DNA from: Frankia sp. RB7
GTDB lineage: Bacteria > Pseudomonadota > Alphaproteobacteria > Rhizobiales > Xanthobacteraceae
Direction of reading: 5' to 3'
Assembly: GCA_030403585.1 (NCBI GenBank)
Contig: JAUEPE010000035.1
Coordinates: 1-64,000, forward strand
Length of the DNA stretch: 64,000 bases
A program made the position numbers and the translations under genes. The notes under the pieces are model-generated. The model searched no databases. It was not told where the DNA came from and saw nothing but the letters and a program-made list of their open reading frames with translations. How positions within the stretch are numbered: the stretch's first letter is position 1; every line of letters starts with the position of its first letter. This document shows, piece after piece, positions 57,321 through 64,000 of the stretch.

Positions 57321-58592
57321 TCATTTGGCAGCGATAGCGGATGCCGACGCCGCTGTCTTCCCCTGCGGACGCGGACCGCGATCGGCGACTTGCCGGGTCT
57401 CGGGGAGGGCGACGAGGCAGATGACAACGCCGATTGCGGCGACTGCGCCGAGCGTGATGAAGGCCGCGCTGTAGCCGGCACCGACCACGACGAAGCCGGC
57501 CAGCGTCGTCGACAGCGCAGCCCCGATGCTCTGCGCAGTGATGACAGCGCCTTGCGCGACGTTGAAGCGGCCGGTGTTGCGCATGAGGTCGGCGACGATG
57601 ACGGGGAAGATCGCGCCAAAAATGCCGGCGCCGACGCCGTCGAGCAGCTGGACGCCGACGAGCCAGAACGGATTGTCCGAGAGCGTGTAGAGCACGCCGC
57701 GGACGGGGAGGATCAACAGCGCAGCGAGGAAGAGGCGCTTGTGGCCCCACTGGTCAGCTTTTGCCCCGACCAGCATCGCAAAAGGCACCATCACCATTTG
57801 TGCCGCGACGATGCAGGCCGACATCAGGCTGGTGCCCATGTTCTTGTCCTGCAGCGCCAGCTTCTGCCCAACCAGCGGCAGCATCGCCGCGTTGGAGAGA
57901 TGGAACAGCAGCACGCAGATCGCGAAGACGAGCAGGGGGCGGCAGGTCAGCAGCACGGCGAGGCCTGACGGCTGCTCGCTCTGTGCATCGGCGTCGTCCA
58001 GCCCACGCGCAAGGTCGTGGTCGATGGCGCGTTCGGGAATCGCCAGGATGCTGACGAGGCTCGCGATCGCCATGGCGCCGAGAAGGTAGAACACGACAGT
58101 CGGGCCGAACCAATAAGCGGAGAGCCCTGCGAGCCCCGCCGCAACCGCGTTGCCGGCGTGATTAAACGTCTCGTTGCGTCCGATCCGCCGGGTGAAGGCA
58201 GCGTGGCCAAAGATGCCGAGCGAAACGGCGGCAATCGCTGGAGGGAAGACGACAGCGGCGGCCTGCGCGATGCCCTGCGAGATCGCAACGGGCCCGAAGG
58301 TGGGAAACAGCGGTAGCGATAGTGAGGCGAGGGTCACCATGACGGCAGCAATCGCCATCACCGTCCGCTTCGCCCGCGTCGCATCGACCAGCGCGCCGGC
58401 CGGCGTCTGCGCCACGATGCCGGCAATGGTCGAAATCGACATCACGAGGCCGATCCGCGCCTCGTCCCAATGCTGCTCGGTCAGGAGATAGACGGCGAGA
58501 TAGGGGCCGAGGCCGTCGCGGACGTCGGCGAGGAAGAAATTGGCCGCATCCAGCGCGCGCCCGGCGCGTCCCTTATCGTCTTTGTCGGACAT
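57321..58592 (-). CDS. MFS transporter
   Basis: A 423-residue major-facilitator protein with 12 helices; the loop motif is ALVDATRAKRTVM. The N terminus includes ANFFLADVRDGLGPYLAVYL, which I associate with an uncharacterised MFS group in Bradyrhizobium. Substrate unknown. It lies 22 bases upstream of the ArsB-like gene on the same strand and may share its transcript. Confidence 0.87.
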   Translation of the reverse strand: MSDKDDKGRAGRALDAANFFLADVRDGLGPYLAVYLLTEQHWDEARIGLVMSISTIAGIVAQTPAGALVDATRAKRTVMAIAAVMVTLASLSLPLFPTFGPVAISQGIAQAAAVVFPPAIAAVSLGIFGHAAFTRRIGRNETFNHAGNAVAAGLAGLSAYWFGPTVVFYLLGAMAIASLVSILAIPERAIDHDLARGLDDADAQSEQPSGLAVLLTCRPLLVFAICVLLFHLSNAAMLPLVGQKLALQDKNMGTSLMSACIVAAQMVMVPFAMLVGAKADQWGHKRLFLAALLILPVRGVLYTLSDNPFWLVGVQLLDGVGAGIFGAIFPVIVADLMRNTGRFNVAQGAVITAQSIGAALSTTLAGFVVVGAGYSAAFITLGAVAAIGVVICLVALPETRQVADRGPRPQGKTAASASAIAAK

Positions 58593-58621
58593 GAAGGTTT
58601 TCTTCCTCGCCTCGTCTCGTG

Positions 58622-59239
58622 TCAGGCTGCGCGGGCGTCTTCGTCCCGGTCATGTTTCGACTTCTTGTCCTTCGGTTTCGGCTTTTTTAACGGCTTCAGC
58701 CGTTCCGGATCGGGACCGATTTCCAGCGCATGGATCACGCGTCCATACCTGGTCTGAAGGCCGTCGCCACGCGCGGCAAGTTTCGCGCCGGGCGCGAGCA
58801 AGGCGGCGAAGTGCTCAGCCTCCTTGGGGCCAACCCGGAGCACCGTTCCGTCGGACAGTAGCGCTCCGCGCAGTTCGCCCTTCGGTCCGAACAACGACAT
58901 CTGCACGGTGCCATCGGCCGCCATCGGCTGGTGCTTGACCTTCGGATGCTTGCGGTCGTGATCCGGCCCTTCGTCGATAATCTGACGGCCGGTCGCGGTG
59001 GTGACGGCGACCGCGGCCAGCAGTTCGGCGCCGCGCGGACGCACGCCGCGCACGCGAACCTTGTCCCCCACCGAGAGGTAACGGGTGAGCTGATCTTCCA
59101 TGTGCGGCGGTGTGTGAACCAGGACGGCGGCCTGCTTGTCCTTCATGACGAAGCCATCGACCTCGCCATGGGGGTTGAGCACGAAGCGCTCGAAGATGCC
59201 TGCGACTTCTGGCAGGCTGTCTGGGTCGATCCAATGCAT
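58622..59239 (-). CDS. Duplicated OB-like domain protein A
   Basis: A 205-residue protein with two copies of a roughly 50-residue module of the pattern Gly-Glu-Val/Leu-x-Gly-x-x-Met/Leu-x-Asp, then a Pro/Gly-rich turn and Gly-x-x-Val/Leu-x-x-Arg-Gly. Unit 1 is about residues 24-65 and unit 2 about 116-155. The C-terminal tail is Lys/Pro-rich (KPLKKPKPKDKKSKHDRDED). It is paralogous to the next gene. No family function is known. It lacks a signal peptide, unlike its paralogue. Confidence 0.72.
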   Translation of the reverse strand: MHWIDPDSLPEVAGIFERFVLNPHGEVDGFVMKDKQAAVLVHTPPHMEDQLTRYLSVGDKVRVRGVRPRGAELLAAVAVTTATGRQIIDEGPDHDRKHPKVKHQPMAADGTVQMSLFGPKGELRGALLSDGTVLRVGPKEAEHFAALLAPGAKLAARGDGLQTRYGRVIHALEIGPDPERLKPLKKPKPKDKKSKHDRDEDARAA

Positions 59240-59279
59240 GTTGGGTGTCCTATTTCTCTGTTTCAGTTGCGAATGAACA

Positions 59280-60002
59280 TCAGCCACGCGGAGGCGGGGG
59301 TGGACCGAAGCCGGGAGGCGGCGGGGGCGGGCCGCGACGATCGGGGCCATCCTTCGGTCCGGGCGGGCGGGGGCCGCGCAGCTCCGACATCTGCTCCGGG
59401 GAGGCACCGAGGGCCCGTACGTCGACGACTTTGCCGAGCGCGGTATCGAGCACGTCGCCGCGCGCCGATACGTTCTGGCCCTGTCGCAGTTCGTCCTGCA
59501 TGCGCTCGGCCTCCGGCGGCGGAAGCCGGAGCGTGGTGCCGTCGTCAAGCAGCACGCCATTCACTTCGCCGCGCTTGCCGTGAAGCTGTGCCGCGATCTT
59601 GCCGCTGATGACCTGATCATCGTTGCCGGCACGCCGGTCCGGCGGGCCGTTGTCGACGACGCTTTTGCCGGTCGCGACATTGGTGATCGAGGCCGCGTCG
59701 ACCAGAGGCAGCGCGCGGGCACGCAAGCCTCGTACCGAGACCGCGTCGCCGGGGTGGATCGCAAACACGGTCTGGGCGGTGAGGTGCGGCGGCAGCTTCA
59801 CCTCAGTGCCGTCGGTGAGAATGACGCCATCGACATCGCCGCGCGGCGTCAGCGTGTATTGCTTGACGGTCCCGCGCGACTCCGGAAGCTGCGAGGAATC
59901 CCACATCGAATCTCGTGCCTGTGAAAAAGCGGTTGCACCGCCACCGATCGCCGTCGTGGCGAGCAGCACGCAGAACAGCGCGCGCTTGCGTGACATGTTC
60001 AT
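59280..60002 (-). CDS. Duplicated OB-like domain protein B, exported
   Basis: A 240-residue exported paralogue of the previous protein. The signal peptide is RALFCVLLATTAIGGGATAFS. Two modules follow: GDVDGVILTDGTEVKLPPHL to AVSVRG, and GEVNGVLLDDGTTLRLPPPE to NVSARG. The tail is Pro-rich (GPPPPPPGFGPPPPPRG). The pair is adjacent to an NtrC-type two-component system that could control it. AAAGGGATAG precedes ATG 60002. Confidence 0.72.
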   Translation of the reverse strand: MNMSRKRALFCVLLATTAIGGGATAFSQARDSMWDSSQLPESRGTVKQYTLTPRGDVDGVILTDGTEVKLPPHLTAQTVFAIHPGDAVSVRGLRARALPLVDAASITNVATGKSVVDNGPPDRRAGNDDQVISGKIAAQLHGKRGEVNGVLLDDGTTLRLPPPEAERMQDELRQGQNVSARGDVLDTALGKVVDVRALGASPEQMSELRGPRPPGPKDGPDRRGPPPPPPGFGPPPPPRG

Positions 60003-60113
60003 GGAACTATCCCTTTCGATTTTCGCGACGTTGTCGCTTGCGGTAACTTCAGCAAGCGACGTGCCAGCCACGCAATCGTTGATAAGACAGAGAAAATCCG
60101 GAAGAGGCCGATG

Positions 60114-61472
60114 TTAGTCGTCGTCTTTGCCGACGCGACCCGTCAGATTTTCTGACGTCTCGGCGAGGCCATAGCGCTGCATCTTCGTATAGAGGAGCTG
60201 GCGGTTGATGTTGAGACGCCGTGCCGCCTCGGTACGATTGCCGCCGCAAGCATCCAGCGCGCGCTGGATCATCTTCGTTTCGAGCTGCGCGACCGCCGTG
60301 GGGAGGTCCGCATCGAGTTCCGCCCGGCCGGTCGTCAGTTCGCTTCCGCTGATGTCGATGTCGTCGGGGCCAATGACATCCCCACGCGTCATGACGCAGG
60401 CGCGCTCGATTACGTTACGGAGTTCGCGGACATTGCCCGGCCAGGCGTGATGCCGCAATTTGTCGAGCGCGGCCGCGTCGAGTTGCTTGTGTCGTCCGCC
60501 GGACGCCGCAGCGCGCGCGAGGAAATGGTGGGCAAGCGGCGCAATGTCCGCCACGCGCTCGCGCAATGTGGGAATTGCAATCGGCACCACATTGAGCCGA
60601 TAGTAGAGATCTTCGCGGAATCCATGCGCCGCGACCAGCCTGGAGAGATCGCGATGCGTGGCGGCGATGACCCGGGCGGTGGTGCGAATGGGCTTTCCGC
60701 CGACCGGCGTGACGACCTGCTCCTGGAGAGCGCGCAGGATCTTGGCCTGCATCGCGAGCGGCATGTCGCCGATCTCGTCGAGGAATAGCGTGCCGTTCGC
60801 GGCGTCACGGAACGCGCCGGCGCGGTCGGCGGTGGCGCCGGTGAAGGAGCCCTTCACATGGCCGAACAATTCGCTCTCGAGCAGGTCCTCAGGGATCGCC
60901 GCGCAATTGACCGCGACGAAGGGACCGTCCTTGCGCTTGCCATGGACATGGAGTGCACGGGCCACCAGCTCCTTGCCGGTCCCGGTCTCGCCGAGGATCA
61001 ACACAGTGGCGTCGCTGTCGGCCGCAAGCCCGATGGCCTTCTGCACTCGACGCATGCTCTCGCTGGTCCCGATCAGGGTGTCGCCGGCGTCGTCTTGGGG
61101 CTGGCCGACCACAGGCGTGCGGTGAGGCAGGCGATGCAGGAGAGCTCTCAGCTCTTCGCGTCCGATCGGCTTGCTGAGATGATCGAATGCGCCAAGCCGC
61201 ATCGCCTCGATCGTGTTGGCGGCGCTGGCGAACGCCGTCAGCACCACGACCGGCGGCGCATGGTTCTCCGATCGGATCCGGCGAAGCACCTCGATGCCGT
61301 CCATGCCGGTCATGCGCAGATCGAGCAGCACCGCATCGACGTCGCCGTCGAGTGCCGCGAGGCCCTCACGGCCGGAGGCGGCAAGGCGCGGCGTATGCCC
61401 GAGATCGGTCAGCGTTTCGGCCAGACCGTCGCGCAGCGCCGCGTCGTCGTCGACGATCAGGACGGTTGCCAT
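60114..61472 (-). CDS. NtrC-family sigma-54-dependent regulator
   Basis: A 452-residue response regulator. The receiver domain has Asp51 in AVLLDLRMTG. The AAA+ domain has Walker A GETGTGKE, the sigma-54 contact loop GSFTGA (a variant of GAFTGA) and Walker B GTLFLDEIGDMP. The Fis-type HTH ends with GGNRTEAARRLNINRQLLY. It activates sigma-54 promoters on phosphorylation by the overlapping kinase gene. The target operon is unknown. Confidence 0.95.
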   Translation of the reverse strand: MATVLIVDDDAALRDGLAETLTDLGHTPRLAASGREGLAALDGDVDAVLLDLRMTGMDGIEVLRRIRSENHAPPVVVLTAFASAANTIEAMRLGAFDHLSKPIGREELRALLHRLPHRTPVVGQPQDDAGDTLIGTSESMRRVQKAIGLAADSDATVLILGETGTGKELVARALHVHGKRKDGPFVAVNCAAIPEDLLESELFGHVKGSFTGATADRAGAFRDAANGTLFLDEIGDMPLAMQAKILRALQEQVVTPVGGKPIRTTARVIAATHRDLSRLVAAHGFREDLYYRLNVVPIAIPTLRERVADIAPLAHHFLARAAASGGRHKQLDAAALDKLRHHAWPGNVRELRNVIERACVMTRGDVIGPDDIDISGSELTTGRAELDADLPTAVAQLETKMIQRALDACGGNRTEAARRLNINRQLLYTKMQRYGLAETSENLTGRVGKDDD

Positions 61473-62911
61473 GGCACCTCGATCTCGAAAACCGCGCCGC
61501 GGGCGCTCTCGATCAGGTGGACATCGCCATGATGATGCCGCGCGATCTCGCGGACGATGGCGAGTCCAAGACCTGTGCCGTCGGCGCGTCCTGTCACGAA
61601 GGGTTCGAAGAGACGGTCGCGCACCTCGTTGGCAACGCCGGGACCACTGTCTGCAACCTGCAACAGCAGCATATCTTCTTTCCTGCGAGCTTCGACGGAG
61701 ATCGCACCGCCTGCGGGCGTGTATTGAATGGCGTTGATGATCAAATTATCCAGTGCCCGTTGCATCTGGGACGGATCGAACCGGGGTAACGGCGTAGACG
61801 CGGGCTCGGTTCCCGCCGTCAAACTCAGGCCTTTCGCCACGGCTAGATCTCGATGGGTCTCAATCGTGTTGGCCAGGAAGTCCGGCAGATCGACGTCCTG
61901 AAGCCTGGGCTCGTTGGCCTGGGTCATCTCCAAAAGATCGCGCAACAATGCGTCCAGCCGCCCGACCTGCTGGAGAATCGTTTTCAAGGCCGCATCGCTG
62001 CGCGAGCCGTCGGTGACAGCCAAGGCGTTCTCGGCCTTCAACCGCATCGCGGCGATGGGGTTGCGGATTTCGTGGGCAAGCCCCGCGGACATGCGGCCGA
62101 GCGCCGCCAGCCGCTCGGCCGCCGTAGCACGACGACGCTCCACAGATAGGCGTTCGCCGGTGATGTTGAGCGCATCGACCAGCCTGTCGATTTCCGGCGC
62201 ACCGGTCGGTGCGAGCCGGGGCAGATCGACCACGCCCTCCTGCCGGTCATCCAGGGCCGTTTCGATCAAGGTGATGTGGCGCGACCAGACGTACAGCACG
62301 CGTGCGAGCCACGCTGCCGAGCCGAAAATGGTCAGTGCCAGCAGGATGAGACCAGCGAGCAACTGATTGTAGGCCGGTCCTTCCGACGTAAGGGCTCGCG
62401 TCATGGTCCAGCCGGTTAACCTGGGCAAAGGGCCACGCAACGGGCAGGCGTGAACGATCAGGATTTGCGACCGGCCAGGTTGCCTGATTGATGCCGCGCG
62501 TCCGGATCGCAGTGCTTCGGCATTGACCTCGCGGATGCTGTTGAGCTCGGCGGCAGGAAGGTCAGTCTTCGGTCCGGTGCCTTCGTAGGTTGGAAACGCG
62601 TAGGCGAGCGATCCGGTGTCCGCCTGCCAGAGACCTCCTTCGACGCCGTTGGCACCGGCAAGCGCGCTCTGAGCAACCGCAGTCAGTTGCTGCCTGAGCT
62701 CGTCGTCGATCGACCCTCCCGGCCACCCCGCGACGAAGAACTGGTAGCGATCGGCGAGTTCTTGGCAGGCGCGGGCGACGAGTTCCTCGGATCTGGCGAG
62801 TCGTGCATTGGAGGTCTGCTGGAACGACTCGAATAGCAAATAGCCGGTGGCGACGCCGGAGATTACCAGCATGATCCAGAGGGCCAGCAAACGGGAGCTC
62901 AGCGAACGCAT
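61457..62911 (-). CDS. Sensor histidine kinase of the NtrC-type system
   Basis: A 484-residue membrane kinase. TM1 is at about residues 5-27 and TM2 at about 185-205 (LLAGLILLALTIFGSAAWL), enclosing a periplasmic sensor. HisKA has GRMSAGLAHEIRNPIAAM with its His phosphoacceptor, and the ATPase domain has NAIQYTP, DSGPG and GTGLGLAIV. It overlaps the regulator gene by 16 bases, so kinase and regulator are coupled. ATG 62911 is used; GTG 62926 is an alternative, and neither has a clear SD. Confidence 0.93.
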   Translation of the reverse strand: MRSLSSRLLALWIMLVISGVATGYLLFESFQQTSNARLARSEELVARACQELADRYQFFVAGWPGGSIDDELRQQLTAVAQSALAGANGVEGGLWQADTGSLAYAFPTYEGTGPKTDLPAAELNSIREVNAEALRSGRAASIRQPGRSQILIVHACPLRGPLPRLTGWTMTRALTSEGPAYNQLLAGLILLALTIFGSAAWLARVLYVWSRHITLIETALDDRQEGVVDLPRLAPTGAPEIDRLVDALNITGERLSVERRRATAAERLAALGRMSAGLAHEIRNPIAAMRLKAENALAVTDGSRSDAALKTILQQVGRLDALLRDLLEMTQANEPRLQDVDLPDFLANTIETHRDLAVAKGLSLTAGTEPASTPLPRFDPSQMQRALDNLIINAIQYTPAGGAISVEARRKEDMLLLQVADSGPGVANEVRDRLFEPFVTGRADGTGLGLAIVREIARHHHGDVHLIESARGAVFEIEVPWQPS

Positions 62912-62944
62912 GGTTTGGAAACCCACTGCCGCGAGTTCAGTGCC

Positions 62945-63385
62945 TCAAAATTTCACCGCCAGCAGCACCGCACCGGCGCCGATCATGGCGATTCCGATCC
63001 AGCCCTGTCCGGTCGGCCGCTCACCGAGAAAGACAAAGGCGAACAGGGCGACCAGCACGACGCTGAGCTTGTCGATCGGTGCCACCAGCGTTGCGGGCCC
63101 GAGTTTCAGCGCGCGGAAGTAACACAGCCACGACGCGCCGGTCGCAAGCCCCGACAGCACCAGGAACAGCCATGTTTTCGACGAGACCGCCGAGGGCACG
63201 GCGAATTGGCCAGTGAAGAACAGCAGCATCGAGAAGGCCAGCAGCACCACGATGGTCCGAATGAAGGTGGCGAGATCCGGATTGATGTTCTCGACTCCGA
63301 CCTTGGCGAAGATCGCGGTCAGCGCGGCGAAGCAGGCGGAGAGCAGCGCCCAGCTCTGCCAGGCGGAGAAGAGAGCGGGTTTCAT
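62945..63385 (-). CDS. Half-size EamA/DMT membrane protein
   Basis: A 146-residue protein with about five helices corresponding to one EamA repeat (WALLSACFAALTAIFAKVGV, FLVLSGLATGASWLCYFRAL, GIAMIGAGAVLLAVKF). Single-repeat DMT proteins probably dimerise to make a transporter. It lies 33 bases upstream of the kinase gene on the same strand. Substrate unknown. Confidence 0.85.
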   Translation of the reverse strand: MKPALFSAWQSWALLSACFAALTAIFAKVGVENINPDLATFIRTIVVLLAFSMLLFFTGQFAVPSAVSSKTWLFLVLSGLATGASWLCYFRALKLGPATLVAPIDKLSVVLVALFAFVFLGERPTGQGWIGIAMIGAGAVLLAVKF

Positions 63386-63394
63386 GCGGGTTCC

Positions 63395-64000
63395 TTAGCG
63401 AGCCACGGACAGCTTCTCCGTGATCGCCTTGCGCAAAATGCGCGAGAGCGATTCCACCGAATACGGCTTCTGGATCAATTCAAATCCGCGGTGGGCGTTT
63501 TCGGCGAGCACGTTGCTGTAGCCGCTGGTCAGCACCACCGGCAGGCCCGGATAGCGCTCGCGGATGATACCGGCGAGCTCGACGCCGTTCATGCCGGGCA
63601 TGATGACGTCGGAGAACACCAGATCGACGGTGAATTCGTTCTCGCCGAGGATCGCGAGCGCCGCATTGGCGTTGGCGACGCGGCGGGTGACGTAGCCGAG
63701 ATCCTCCAGCAGCTCGGTCGAGAACTGGCCGACATCGTCATTGTCCTCGACCACGAGCACACGGTAGCCGCGCCCGGTGGTCGCGGCCTCGTGGGTCAGC
63801 GCCGCAGCTTCCGTCTCCGCGGCAGGGCTTTGCGCCTGCGGCAGGTAGATGGTGAAGGTCGCGCCCTGTCCATGCGTGCTCGTCACCGCGATGTCGCCTT
63901 CGGACTGTTTTGCGAAGCCGAACGCCTGACTCAGGCCAAGGCCGGTGCCTTTGCCGACCTCCTTGGTGGTGAAGAACGGCTCGAAGATGGCATCGATGTT
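63395..64000 (-). CDS. Hybrid histidine kinase, 3' part only
   Basis: The frame stays open to the right edge of the window, so the N-terminal part is missing. The visible portion starts in the ATPase domain (IFEPFFTTKEVGKGTGLGLS), then an Ala/Glu linker and a C-terminal receiver domain (VLVVEDNDDVGQFSTELL, phosphoacceptor Asp in LVFSDVIMPGMNG, Lys in IQKPYS). Hybrid kinases phosphorylate their own receiver. The apparent ATG at 63886 is internal and not the true start. Confidence 0.92.
   Translation of the reverse strand, partial: NIDAIFEPFFTTKEVGKGTGLGLSQAFGFAKQSEGDIAVTSTHGQGATFTIYLPQAQSPAAETEAAALTHEAATTGRGYRVLVVEDNDDVGQFSTELLEDLGYVTRRVANANAALAILGENEFTVDLVFSDVIMPGMNGVELAGIIRERYPGLPVVLTSGYSNVLAENAHRGFELIQKPYSVESLSRILRKAITEKLSVAR

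Overview
The window is high-GC DNA from an alphaproteobacterium, most likely Bradyrhizobium or a close relative in the Nitrobacteraceae. I infer this from the G/C-ending codon use, from a mosaic palindromic repeat at 1937-2062 of the kind I associate with Bradyrhizobium and Rhodopseudomonas, and from the gene content: many orphan solute-binding proteins, two-component systems and small-molecule catabolic clusters. No insertion sequence, integrase, CRISPR array, rRNA or origin was found. One tRNA gene (Arg, anticodon TCG) lies at 12562-12638. The final gene runs off the right edge.

Layout. 0.4-6.7 kb: a same-strand acyl-CoA cluster (thiolase-like protein overlapping a DUF35 Zn-ribbon/OB protein, a MaoC hydratase, an SDR), then a DHDPS-family aldolase, a Nudix hydrolase and a DMT exporter. 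6.7-9.5 kb: a large PAS sensor kinase. 9.5-17.7 kb: mostly small exported or membrane proteins of unknown role, a GrlR-like protein, a VOC protein, the tRNA, an AraC regulator and a DMT transporter. 17.7-25.5 kb: a histone H1-like protein, a photolyase with an apparent CTG start, a chemoreceptor, a 1-Cys peroxiredoxin and a periplasmic alkaline-phosphatase-family enzyme.

25.9-33.9 kb is the most unusual region. A leftward MacAB-like export operon ending in a LuxR-type regulator faces, across 613 bases, a rightward FixJ/CsgD-sized regulator. That regulator is followed by four tandem secreted proteins made of curlin-like Gln-x-Gly/Asn repeats and a fifth small exported protein. It looks like a functional-amyloid locus without recognisable csgG, csgE or csgF in the window.

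33.9-38.9 kb: GNAT, an SDR lacking its catalytic Tyr and Lys, a class-C beta-lactamase-like protein, an ArsR-SRPBCC pair with a seemingly leaderless promoter, and a multi-pass membrane protein behind TTATGACAG repeats. 38.9-48 kb: divergent operons that look like aromatic catabolism (flavin hydroxylase, fumarylacetoacetase-family hydrolase and solute-binding protein, facing a second solute-binding protein and a P450), then an IclR regulator, a type I extradiol dioxygenase and an MBL hydrolase. Paired operators sit between the divergent units. 48-50 kb: a NarL/UhpB-type two-component system. 50.6-56 kb: a sugar-acid module (idonate-type dehydrogenase, gluconate 5-dehydrogenase-type SDR, enolase-superfamily dehydratase) facing its probable GntR regulator and an MFS transporter. 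56-64 kb: an ArsB-like permease, an MFS transporter, two paralogous internally duplicated DUF proteins, an NtrC-type regulator with its kinase, a half-size EamA protein and the 3' end of a hybrid kinase.
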